A stretch of 64,000 nt of DNA from Mesorhizobium erdmanii USDA 3471 (GTDB lineage Bacteria; Pseudomonadota; Alphaproteobacteria; Rhizobiales; Rhizobiaceae), in the NCBI RefSeq assembly GCF_000472705.1, contig NZ_KI421454.1, positions 147,227 through 211,226 of the forward strand. Direction: 5' to 3'. The notes beneath the pieces are model-generated. The model did not search any database and was not told the origin of the DNA. It worked only from the letters and a program-made list of their open reading frames with translations. Made by a program: the position numbers and the translations under genes. Of this stretch, positions 54,499-62,587 are shown piece by piece (the stretch's first letter is position 1; each line of letters starts with the position of its first letter).

Positions 54499-54540
54499 GC
54501 CGCGCGCTTCATCGCGCAGCAGTCCCGCAATCGGCGTCTG

Positions 54541-54862
54541 TCATATCCGGCTTGCCCCACCCAGCAGAATGCAAAAAACCCATTCTGAATGTGCTCGATA
54601 GTACATCGACGCGCTGCGTGCAAACTAAAGAAGTGGTTCGGCCTCCGGAGCGATTCCTTGCAACCAGCGCGGCCGGCCATGGTCTTTCGCATCGCGTACT
54701 TTGAGGCCGCTACCTTTTGCTCCAGTTCGCAAGAGTTATTGACACACTGTGTTGACGCGATCGATCAGCTCCCGGCCATACAGAAAGATTCTCAACCCTT
54801 GTCACCCGCCAAACCTAGACCAGCGCCAAATTTGATAGCATTCTAGTGATGGGGAGAATGGC
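54541..54862. other. Divergent intergenic region
   Basis: About 320 bp between the membrane operon and the divergent nuclease gene. TTGACA at ~54738 followed by TGTTGA is the only promoter-like pair noticed. No gene recognised. Confidence 0.35.
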
Positions 54863-55690
54863 TTGGACAAATCTCGCTACAAAAATCGCTCGCGTCAGGG
54901 GCGCAAGGGCAATGGCGTGGGTCGATCACGCGCCTGGCGTCGCGCAAGCGTGCCGTTGGGCCTGGTCTTTCTGACAGTGGCTGCCGCTGCCGCCCTAGCC
55001 ACGCAATCAGCCATGCAGCACACCGACCGAATACCAGACATTGGCGTTTCGAACTGGTTCGGGTCGAAGCCGGAGCCGATCGCTGGCGTCGCGTCCGTTA
55101 TCGATGGGGACACGATCGAAGTCCATGGCCAGCGGATCCGCTTTAACGGCATCGACGCGCCGGAGAGCAAGCAGTACTGCAGCGACGCCAAGGGATTCGA
55201 CTATCCCTGCGGGCGCCGCTCAGCCGACGCACTGGACGCATTTCTAGCGGCCTCCAGGCCGGTGCACTGCACCTTCGTAACTTGGGACCGATATCACCGG
55301 TTTGTCGGTGATTGCCAGCGCGCGGATGGCGTCAGCGTCGCCTCCTGGATGGTCGAGCACGGCCAGGCTCTGGATTGGCCCCGCTTCAGCCACGGGGCGT
55401 ATTCAGCGCAGCAGGCGAAGGCGGAGGCCGCGAAACTCGGTCTTTGGGTCGGAACGTTTCAGGCACCCTGGGAATGGCGGGCTTTGCACGCCGGCGATGC
55501 GAGGCCGTCGAGCCAGCCGCTTGGCATCATCAGCCGCTCACAGGTAGCGCAAAGCTTTTCATGCCAACCGCGGCGGACATGCTCGCAAATCAGCTCTTGC
55601 GACGAAGCCCAATGGTATCTCAATAACTGTCCATGGGGTGGCAAGCTGGATCGCGATGGCGACGGAATTGCTTGCGAGACACTCTGTTGA
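54863..55690 (+). CDS. Secreted thermonuclease-like nuclease with Excalibur domain
   Basis: TTG at 54863 with GGGGAG upstream gives a product with a basic N-terminus and one hydrophobic segment (LGLVFLTVAAAAALATQSA), a signal peptide or anchor. The staphylococcal-nuclease fold follows: VIDGDTIEVHGQRIRFNGID (Asp and Arg of the active site) and APESKQYC, then LWVGTFQAPWEWR. The C-terminus is an Excalibur-type calcium loop, LDRDGDGIACETLC. Such proteins degrade extracellular or periplasmic DNA and RNA. 275 residues. Confidence 0.83.
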   Translation: MDKSRYKNRSRQGRKGNGVGRSRAWRRASVPLGLVFLTVAAAAALATQSAMQHTDRIPDIGVSNWFGSKPEPIAGVASVIDGDTIEVHGQRIRFNGIDAPESKQYCSDAKGFDYPCGRRSADALDAFLAASRPVHCTFVTWDRYHRFVGDCQRADGVSVASWMVEHGQALDWPRFSHGAYSAQQAKAEAAKLGLWVGTFQAPWEWRALHAGDARPSSQPLGIISRSQVAQSFSCQPRRTCSQISSCDEAQWYLNNCPWGGKLDRDGDGIACETLC

Positions 55691-55741
55691 TGGCGCTGGA
55701 TAAGAAGCGGCCACAGATGCAAACGCCGTAAAGGCGGAGGG

Positions 55742-56059
55742 ATGAGAGAGATGGTGTTCTTTGCAACAATCGGACTTCTTATCATCGCTGTGAGCATCCC
55801 CATTGCCGCCATGTACGCCTGCGGACAGTTTGTCGGACAGAAACCGCCACACGCGCTGTTTAAGATGGCCGTGATGTTGGCGGTGGGGTTAGGCCTGTTC
55901 TCAGCCGTGGTAGGCGCAATGCTCTACGCGCGCGCCGGCGGCATGACTGTTTCCGAGTGGGTGATGCTGGCGTGGGTTGCCGGATCTGCCGTTACCGGCC
56001 AGGTCGCCTTGCTGGAATTGCTTGGCCGCAAGCCTCTTTCGTCGCCCGCAACTGACTGA
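55742..56059 (+). CDS. Small three-TM membrane protein
   Basis: 105 residues with three hydrophobic segments (FFATIGLLIIAVSIPIAAMY, MAVMLAVGLGLFSAVVGAML and VMLAWVAGSAVTGQVALLEL). ATG 55742 has GGCGGAGG just upstream. It is 50 bp after the nuclease gene and may be cotranscribed. I do not recognise the family. Confidence 0.6.
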   Translation: MREMVFFATIGLLIIAVSIPIAAMYACGQFVGQKPPHALFKMAVMLAVGLGLFSAVVGAMLYARAGGMTVSEWVMLAWVAGSAVTGQVALLELLGRKPLSSPATD

Positions 56060-56079
56060 CAGTTTCAATCCGCTGACTC

Positions 56080-56730
56080 CTACTTGCCGTGGGTCGTGAT
56101 CGGTGAGGCCTCATGCCGTTGACCCATCGCCACAGCACGCCAGTGCATCGCGAGCGCAATAAAGCCCGCGAGGGTAAGCGCGCCAAAGATTGTTGGCTCA
56201 AGGCCCGGCAGCACCGTGGCGCTGCCGATACACGGCTTGTCGAGCCCCTTGTCAAATTCAGTGCAGATACGAGCGGGATCGTTCAGCGTCCGGAGTTCCG
56301 ACCAATCCCAAAGGCTCGCGCCTGGGTCCTTCTTGCCGTCGTTCAGCATTACCGTCGCGGAGAGAAACGTACACCAGAAATAGACCAGCGCGATCGCGGG
56401 CAGCACAGAGAAGACCACAATCATCGCGCCTTGATAGACGCGGCCTTCTCGCGAGCCCGTCTCGATCGCGTCGAAGCCGACAACCGGTATCCGCGCATGC
56501 CAGTGCGAGCCGCTGCGTAGGGCATAGACCCGTCCGATGAGTGAGGTTAGGGCGAGCAAAATCGAACATATCGGGATTGCGATCATTACTGCAGGCACCC
56601 TCGCCTTCATGACCAGCTTTGCACCGAAAATCTCTTCCCCGCCTTGCGCGACCACCCAAGAATTCAGGGCGTAATAGAGAAGGAGCGCACTGACCACAAA
56701 CCAAACCTTGCTAAGCTGGGATTGCGTCAT
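56080..56730 (-). CDS. Four-TM membrane protein of unknown function
   Basis: About 216 residues from MTQSQLSKVWFVVSALLLYY with hydrophobic segments near residues 9-28, 48-66, 100-122 and 185-203. A loop of ~60 residues with two Cys (ARICTEFDKGLDKPCIGSAT) lies between the third and fourth. No family recognised. It is convergent to the small membrane gene and downstream of the DUF4403 gene. Confidence 0.6.
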   Translation of the reverse strand: MTQSQLSKVWFVVSALLLYYALNSWVVAQGGEEIFGAKLVMKARVPAVMIAIPICSILLALTSLIGRVYALRSGSHWHARIPVVGFDAIETGSREGRVYQGAMIVVFSVLPAIALVYFWCTFLSATVMLNDGKKDPGASLWDWSELRTLNDPARICTEFDKGLDKPCIGSATVLPGLEPTIFGALTLAGFIALAMHWRAVAMGQRHEASPITTHGK

Positions 56731-56780
56731 TGGCACCCTCTTGTTCGTTATGAATGGCCGCGGCTCGCTTGGCAGATAGG

Positions 56781-58448
56781 CTACTGACCTACCAAATCAG
56801 CTGATAGCGCCATATCGAAATTCATTTTGAGGCGGGCACTGGCAATCAGATTTTCCGGCCCGACAGTGATATCCAGAAGTTCAATCGACGGAGTGTCAGC
56901 GGAAATCTTCAACCCCGGAACGTTGGTATTGTGAACGGCCTTCAAGATCTCATCGGACGCGTCGTTGATCTGCTTGTTGAGATCGACTTTCGAATGAGCC
57001 TCTAAATCTGCCAGGATCTGGGTTTCGAACAGGGATTGTGCAGCCTTCCAGAAGGCGTTGTCCAGGACGGTCGCGAAATGCAATTCATTGATCGAGATCG
57101 CTGTGCCAGTTTTCTCGGCGCGGGGTAGCCCTGAGAGGTAAACCCAGCCGGTCGTATTCAGGAACTCGCCCGGCAGCTTTGCCTGTACCTTCAAGCCCAC
57201 CACGACGAAGCCAGCGCTCGGATAGAGGTCAACATCCTCGACCTTCACATCGACGGCGCCGGCCGGTGTCTGCTGCTGGAAATCGCGACCCTTAAGGTTC
57301 TTTGACAGCTCGTCCAATAGCAATCCGTAGGGAGCAGCTGCTTGCACGGTGATATCGGCTTGACTTCGATCGGCTGCTGTTTTGCCCAATGGCGGCAGAG
57401 ACAGCGACTGTGTGGCAACTGGCTCTGCGGCAAGACTGGTCTTTGCTGCGACACGCACGGTCATCTTCATGCCTTGCGCTTCACCGACCATGCCCGAAAA
57501 GCTCGCCGCTGTGGGGACGATGTTGAGATAGACGGGCGTGCTGTCCGGGCGGTCGATCTTGATCGCAATGGCGTGCCATTGGGCCTCAACCTTTGACCGA
57601 AGCGCATCACAAGGCAGAGCTTTGGCGATGGCATCCTGTATCTTGGCGCGGTGGTCATTGATCTGGCCGTTCAACACGTCAGCCAGTCCCAGATTGATTG
57701 GCCCTGCGCAGACTTGGGGGTGCCCCAGGTTTCCAAAATCAAAGCCGAGACAGTTTTTGCCCACGACTTCCACCGAAGCACTGCTCACCCATCTGCCGGT
57801 CGGGGTTCCCGAGAGCACGGGGCACCACTTATCGTTCATGTCGAACTGCAGATCGACGCCGGGGACCAGCCGAGCTTCGAAGTTCTTTCCGGAAAGCGAA
57901 AGCAGTTTGGCAAGGTCGCCACCTACGCCGGCCTGACCGCTGACAAACAGCGGCTGTTCGACGTGAACGCCATTGCCCGCCTGGGCCACAACAAGAGGGC
58001 CATCTCTTGCGATGTCAGCATGCCAATGAAAGTCGGCGCATTGGTTCGTAGTGCCAAGGCTCGGAGCGGTAATATCCGGCACCTCAGCGCAAACACGGAC
58101 ACCGATCCAACGGCACTCAGTATGATGTCCCACGTGTCCGGGATTAATATGAGGAATACCGACACATCCGATTTGACCATCTCCTTGCACTGGAACGGAT
58201 TGCGGTATCTTCGATTGGGCTGCTTGCACTAGCGTCTCATACGGGATTTGCGCCACCAGCGTGAGAACGCTGTCCGACACGGGTGCCGGCGGCACATCGG
58301 CAGTGCCACCATGGATTGGCGCCTGGAAGAGATTTTTTTCGCAGCCCGAAACGCCAACCAAAATGAGAAGGACCGGAACGAACCGACGAGCGGCGGCAGC
58401 AAAGTGAGCGACACGCAACTTCGTGTCCGGTCTGGTACGCGCTGTCAT
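56781..58448 (-). CDS. DUF4403-family lipoprotein
   Basis: ATG 58448 gives a basic start and the lipoprotein signal VLLILVGVSGCEKN, with Cys at ~position 36. The ~520-residue mature part is mainly beta and ends with the pattern LKISADTPSIELLDITVGPE and ASARLKMNFDMAL typical of DUF4403, thought to be a lipid-binding tubular (BPI/TULIP-like) fold. Two internal repeats of similar strands are apparent (YETLVQAAQSKIPQSVPVQG and PYGLLLDELSKNLKGR). Probably anchored in the outer membrane or periplasm. No known pathway beside it. Confidence 0.72.
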   Translation of the reverse strand: MTARTRPDTKLRVAHFAAAARRFVPVLLILVGVSGCEKNLFQAPIHGGTADVPPAPVSDSVLTLVAQIPYETLVQAAQSKIPQSVPVQGDGQIGCVGIPHINPGHVGHHTECRWIGVRVCAEVPDITAPSLGTTNQCADFHWHADIARDGPLVVAQAGNGVHVEQPLFVSGQAGVGGDLAKLLSLSGKNFEARLVPGVDLQFDMNDKWCPVLSGTPTGRWVSSASVEVVGKNCLGFDFGNLGHPQVCAGPINLGLADVLNGQINDHRAKIQDAIAKALPCDALRSKVEAQWHAIAIKIDRPDSTPVYLNIVPTAASFSGMVGEAQGMKMTVRVAAKTSLAAEPVATQSLSLPPLGKTAADRSQADITVQAAAPYGLLLDELSKNLKGRDFQQQTPAGAVDVKVEDVDLYPSAGFVVVGLKVQAKLPGEFLNTTGWVYLSGLPRAEKTGTAISINELHFATVLDNAFWKAAQSLFETQILADLEAHSKVDLNKQINDASDEILKAVHNTNVPGLKISADTPSIELLDITVGPENLIASARLKMNFDMALSADLVGQ

Positions 58449-58463
58449 GGACGTCTCCCCCAA

Positions 58464-58883
58464 GAATGCTCTGCACCCGTTGAAGCGGCGGCACTGAAAA
58501 TCACCGCTTTGTGATCTCTACGTGATCGAATGACTTCAGGTGCCCCTATGCGCAGGCAGGCGCCGAAGCTCCTGCCGCTAAAGACAACCGAACAAGCGAT
58601 CCCGCCCTAGGAACTTCGTTGAGAACTCTATTCTTCACATTGACCGCACATTACTCTTTGTTGCATAGTGACGTAAGAGGCTGTTTGGATTCTTTTTAGA
58701 AATTGATAGAGGAATAGCGGGTCAGAATGGCCTGCGTTTGCAAATATGTTAGCCGCGTAAATATGACGCATTTGAACTATTCACTCGCCTGGAGATTAAA
58801 TCGTTTAATGTCAAATCTCTCAATCCCTATCGTCAAATAGAATCTCATAGACTGTCTCTATTCCTTGGAGGGAGGAATCAACC
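58464..58883 (+). promoter_or_regulatory. AT-rich promoter region of the protease-nuclease pair
   Basis: About 420 bp; from ~58640 the sequence is far more AT-rich than its surroundings. TTGACC (58640-58645) and CATAGT (58664-58669) are spaced 18 bp like a sigma-70-type promoter. A GGAGGGAGG ribosome site lies at 58867. No operator symmetry stood out. Confidence 0.45.
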
Positions 58884-59993
58884 ATGGTTGCGACTAATTT
58901 GTTCGACGAGCGCCGCCGCGCGGTAATGATTGCGGCTGCAAAACGATGGAAAGCGCAGCCGCCGACGCCTGCGACGACGCAAGTGACGCCATCGGAACAG
59001 GCGCGCTACGACGCTCGCCGTTCGAGCTTTGATCAGGCGAGCGAACTGAAGGCACAAGGCCGTCTTCCGGTGTTCGTCGAGCGGAAGATGGGGCCTACCC
59101 TTGACTGGTACACCTTGCCGCCAGACGATGCTGCCCGAGCCGCTGGCCGGCCGGTCGCCCGCATCGTGGCCAACGTCGATCCGAAGGTCGACCCGGTCGG
59201 GTTTGCGACCGGGTTCATGGTTTCACCTAACGTTCTTCTGACAAACTGGCATGTGTTTCCGGATCCCGGCTCGGTACGAGGAACCGGCGCAAATTTTCTT
59301 CATGATGAGACGGCATCAGGTGTCGCCCGCGGCATCATTTTCGAGTTTGATCCGGACGCCCTTTTCTTCTCGGCGGAGGATCTCGATTTCGCGCTCGTCG
59401 CGGTGAAGCCGAAGGCAATCACCGGCGAGCTTCTCTCCTCTGTCAACTTCCTGGCGATCAATGGATCGCGGTCAAAGATCCTGCCCGGGATGCCTATCCG
59501 GATGATCGAATATCCTGATGGCGGGCCAAAACGCTATGCGATGGAGAATTGCCGGCTGCTCGAGCTGCGGGAGGACGGTTTCCTCCGGTACGAGACCGAC
59601 ACCGAGGAAGGATCGTCGGGCTCGGCCTGCTATTCGGAAATGTGGGAGGTCGTCGGTTTGCACCACGCCTCCATTCCAAAAATGCGTGGCAATACTATTC
59701 TCAATAAGGACGGTTCGGCATGGTCACCTGGCCAGCCGGATGACGGGATAGACTGGATCGCGAATGAGGGTGTGCGCATAAGTGCGTTGGTAAAGGCCTT
59801 CGGCGGGCTTGTACCGACCACGCCCGCCTCGAAGCATCTTTTGGACGAATTGCTGGCCAATACGACCGATCCTACCGATGAGGTCGCGAAGCTAGCGACG
59901 CCTCGCGCGCCAGAAGCCCTTAGTCCTGTGTTACCTGATCCCTCCAAAATTTTCGCAAACACGAAAGGAAACGTGATGGGCGGGTTACCATGA
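58884..59993 (+). CDS. Trypsin-like serine protease
   Basis: 369 residues. The catalytic triad of a chymotrypsin-fold protease can be seen: His in LLTNWHVFPDP (~residue 122), Asp in AEDLDFALVAVK (~172) and Ser in EEGSSGSACYSE (~247). No signal peptide is present, so it acts in the cytoplasm. The first ~110 residues are charged and may regulate it; the last ~90 residues are less conserved. Its stop overlaps the start of the endonuclease gene (ATGA). Known families pair such proteases with effectors that they activate by cleavage; that role is inference here. Confidence 0.8.
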   Translation: MVATNLFDERRRAVMIAAAKRWKAQPPTPATTQVTPSEQARYDARRSSFDQASELKAQGRLPVFVERKMGPTLDWYTLPPDDAARAAGRPVARIVANVDPKVDPVGFATGFMVSPNVLLTNWHVFPDPGSVRGTGANFLHDETASGVARGIIFEFDPDALFFSAEDLDFALVAVKPKAITGELLSSVNFLAINGSRSKILPGMPIRMIEYPDGGPKRYAMENCRLLELREDGFLRYETDTEEGSSGSACYSEMWEVVGLHHASIPKMRGNTILNKDGSAWSPGQPDDGIDWIANEGVRISALVKAFGGLVPTTPASKHLLDELLANTTDPTDEVAKLATPRAPEALSPVLPDPSKIFANTKGNVMGGLP

Positions 59994-60967
59994 ATTTTTC
60001 CGGACCAGTGACGATTTTCGTTGGTAGCGGTGTGCCGGCATCACAGCTTCCACAGGCGACGGCCGCGGTCGCGGCAGACGAGGCGCTCGAGAAAGCACTG
60101 CGCTTCGACCCCAATTACGACGATCGAGAAGGCTACAACCCTGACTTTCTCGAAAACGATATCACAGTGCCGCTGCCTCGCATTTCGCAGGAGCGGGACC
60201 AGGAGATGTATAAGGAGAATGGCCAGATCGTCGTGCTCAAGTACCATCACTTCAGCCTGGCGATGAACGCTTCCCGGCGCATGCAGATGTGGTCGGCGGT
60301 GAATGTCGATTACGATGCATCGAAAAGGACCTCCAGCGGCCGCGCCTTCTTCGGTCAAGATCGTTGGGTGGTTGACCCGCGAATTCCTCAGAAATACCAG
60401 TTGGGCGATCCCGACATCTACGCGCCCGCCAAACAGATCGACCGGGGTCATATCGTGCGTAGGGAAGACAATGCCTGGGGTGATACGCCGACGGAAATCG
60501 AGTTTGCCAATTCCGACACGTTTCACTTCTCAAATTGCACGCCGCAGCACGCGGCCTTCAACCGCTCCCAACCGGGAAAGCAATGGCCGGGAGTTCAAGG
60601 CTTGTGGGGCGGTTTCGAAAACCACATTCAACGCGACTTGCAATCAGGTGACACGCGCGCCTGCATCATAGCGGGTCCGATCTTGAACCCGAACGATCCA
60701 TCCGAAGATTTCGGGACCGGCCCGGTGCAGTATCCTCTTGTCTTTTGGAAAGTGGTTGCGGTCACGACGCGCGATACCAATGGGCGCCGGTCGCTACGCA
60801 CCTACGGCTTCAGGCTTTCCCAAAAGGATGTCGTCGACCGGTTCGGAGTGGAATTCGCGCCCGGCGAGTATGCACGCTATCAAGTCGCCCTGTCAGCCAT
60901 AAGCGATGAGGCCGGCGTTATTTTTGACGATGTTCTCTTGCGCGCCGATACCCACGCCGACGCGTAA
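59990..60967 (+). CDS. NUC1-type DNA/RNA non-specific endonuclease
   Basis: 325 residues. The core motif is DRGHIVRREDNAWG (~residues 150-163; the His is the general base of the DRGH family) followed by the metal-site Asn region FSNCTPQHAAFNRSQ and WGGFENHIQ. Such beta-beta-alpha-metal nucleases cut single- and double-stranded DNA and RNA. Secreted relatives carry signal peptides; this one does not, but has a ~60-residue leader (QATAAVAADEALEKALRFDP) that could be inhibitory until the partner protease cuts it. Translationally coupled to the protease gene. Confidence 0.82.
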   Translation: MNFSGPVTIFVGSGVPASQLPQATAAVAADEALEKALRFDPNYDDREGYNPDFLENDITVPLPRISQERDQEMYKENGQIVVLKYHHFSLAMNASRRMQMWSAVNVDYDASKRTSSGRAFFGQDRWVVDPRIPQKYQLGDPDIYAPAKQIDRGHIVRREDNAWGDTPTEIEFANSDTFHFSNCTPQHAAFNRSQPGKQWPGVQGLWGGFENHIQRDLQSGDTRACIIAGPILNPNDPSEDFGTGPVQYPLVFWKVVAVTTRDTNGRRSLRTYGFRLSQKDVVDRFGVEFAPGEYARYQVALSAISDEAGVIFDDVLLRADTHADA

Positions 60968-61038
60968 CGTGACACTCGGCGTGGCAGCGACGGCCAGCCG
61001 TCGCATGCTGTAGACGCTTCGGTCCAGAAGGCCGCCGC

Positions 61039-61143
61039 TCACGCGGCGGCTGCTTCGGAGGCGCTGAAGCGCAACAGATAGTCTACGGCGCGTTGCGCGT
61101 GCGCGGCGGCGGCGAAGATCGCCCGTTTATCGTCCTTCAGCGC
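61039..61143 (-). pseudogene. Remnant of an ArdC-like gene, last ~34 codons
   Basis: The minus strand reads ALKDDKRAIFAAAAHAQRAV and DYLLRFSASEAAAA and a stop, matching the C-terminus of the ArdC-like protein of this window (REDNRAIFRAASLASKAADF and so on). At ~61143 it joins the 5' end of the TIR gene. Confidence 0.75.
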
Positions 61144-62467
61144 GGCCGACTTCGACGCCCTCGCCTTCGAGCTCGACATCGGCAAATGGGAGATGAATCG
61201 CACGCACTGGGCGATCAAGGACGTCAACCTGCCGAAAGAACTGCATGCTGCGCGGGGCATTGCCTTGCCCTCGTGGACGCGGCAGGCCAGCCGCGCCGTC
61301 GACATCACCCAGCACCATTTCGATGTTGGTCTCTCGTTTCCCGGCGAAGCCCGCGGGCTGGTCGAGCAGGTGGCCCGCGAGCTCGAGGCGAGTCTCGGCC
61401 CCAACGCCTATTTCTATGACAACAACTACGTCTCCCAGCTTGCCCGGCCATCGCTCGACACCCTGCTGCAGGACATCTATCGCAACCGCTCCAAGCTCAT
61501 CGTAGCCTTCATCGGCGCCGACTATCAGCGCAAGGACTGGTGCGGCGTCGAGTTCCGCGCGATCCGCGAAGTCACCATGGCTTGGGACGAGCAGCGCGTC
61601 ATGTACGTGCGCGTCGACGACGGCGCCGTCGATGGCGTGTTCCGCACCGACGGCTACGTCGACGCGCGACGCTTCAATCCCGCCGAGATCGCCCAGTTCA
61701 TCACCGAGCGCCTCGCCCTCATCCCCTAATCGTCGGTGAGCCAGCCCGACCGTCCGGCGGTCGACCATGACGTGACGACGCCTCGGCGCGCCGGGATCGG
61801 TGAGGCGCGGCGTCACCGAGACAATGGCGACCTTCCAGTCCGGCATGCCCGGCTGAGGCGCGGCCATGACACCGGACAGGACCGTCAGCCCGCGGCGCTC
61901 CAGCTCGGACACCGCGGCAAGAATGTCATTGTAGAGCTGGCGCCGCCCTCGCCCCGACGACAATGGCTCCTCGACGATGTCGGAGAGGATGAACGAGGCG
62001 AGATCGAGCCATTCGCCGAGATTAGCGATGTGGTCGTCATGGGTGTCGGGCACGCCGGGACGGTGGATGAGATAGGCGTCGCACTTCGCGGCATCGCGGA
62101 TGGCCTTGTGCGTCTTCATCGGCGACACCGCCACCGGTTCGAGATGGCCATACGCCTCGACGAGGTGTTCGGCCGCCTTGTCCGGACCGATCGGCAGGCG
62201 CGGCGTGGTGAACGCGCCCGGCGCGTGGCCGAGCGCTTGGGCGATGCGGTCGAGCGCCTCGTCGCTCACCTTCTCCGCGCGTTCGACGCGCTCGACCGTC
62301 GACAGCGAGACACGCGCGGAGTCGGCGAGCGTGGTGGCTTTCCACTGCTTGAGATGGCGACCCCAGCGCACCACCATGGCGACGAGCTCGATCGCCGGCG
62401 GCGTGGGCACATCGACCGGCTTGTTGGGCAATTCCTTAATCTTGTCGAGAAGTTCCTGGGCATTCAT
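61127..62467 (-). CDS. XRE-family regulator; 3' part of frame probably not native
   Basis: ATG 62467 gives MNAQELLDKIKELPNKPVDV and a helix-turn-helix (WKATTLADSARVSLSTVERV, residues ~40-60). The middle resembles a small sensor region (DAKCDAYLIHR-like AAKCDAYLIHRPGVPDTHDD and GLTVLSGVMAAPQPGMPDWK). The frame stays open to 61127, but from about 61735 it runs antisense through the TIR gene and turns low-complexity. In another frame a stop falls at 61728, right beside the TIR stop, after GWLTDD, so a frameshift near 61760 is likely and the native protein has only ~245 residues. Probably controls the neighbouring defence genes. Confidence 0.6.
   Translation of the reverse strand: MNAQELLDKIKELPNKPVDVPTPPAIELVAMVVRWGRHLKQWKATTLADSARVSLSTVERVERAEKVSDEALDRIAQALGHAPGAFTTPRLPIGPDKAAEHLVEAYGHLEPVAVSPMKTHKAIRDAAKCDAYLIHRPGVPDTHDDHIANLGEWLDLASFILSDIVEEPLSSGRGRRQLYNDILAAVSELERRGLTVLSGVMAAPQPGMPDWKVAIVSVTPRLTDPGAPRRRHVMVDRRTVGLAHRRLGDEGEALGDELGDLGGIEASRVDVAVGAEHAIDGAVVDAHVHDALLVPSHGDFADRAELDAAPVLALIVGADEGYDELGAVAIDVLQQGVERWPGKLGDVVVVIEIGVGAETRLELAGHLLDQPAGFAGKRETNIEMVLGDVDGAAGLPRPRGQGNAPRSMQFFRQVDVLDRPVRAIHLPFADVELEGEGVEVGRAEGR
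61193..61729 (+). CDS. TIR-domain protein (possibly N-terminally truncated)
   Basis: TIR domains in bacteria mostly degrade NAD+ in phage defence. The domain spans residues ~40-150: HFDVGLSFPGEARGLVEQVA, FYDNNYVSQLARPSLDTLLQ, DIYRNRSKLIVAFIGADYQR and KDWCGVEFRAI, the last with the putative catalytic Glu. ATG 61193 yields 178 residues. In-frame codons upstream (SAADFDALAFELDIGKWE) look like coding sequence, but the frame then runs into an ArdC remnant without a start, so the true N-terminus may be lost. It converges on the XRE gene. Confidence 0.75.
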   Translation: MNRTHWAIKDVNLPKELHAARGIALPSWTRQASRAVDITQHHFDVGLSFPGEARGLVEQVARELEASLGPNAYFYDNNYVSQLARPSLDTLLQDIYRNRSKLIVAFIGADYQRKDWCGVEFRAIREVTMAWDEQRVMYVRVDDGAVDGVFRTDGYVDARRFNPAEIAQFITERLALIP

Positions 62468-62587
62468 GGACGAGGTCTCCTTTCGTGCCCGCGAACATGC
62501 CTCAACTCCGCCGAGCAAAAGAGGTCGAAACGCCCTTCAGCACGCATCAGCTCCCGACGCATCCCCGCCGCCCGCGCACCTGTCGGT

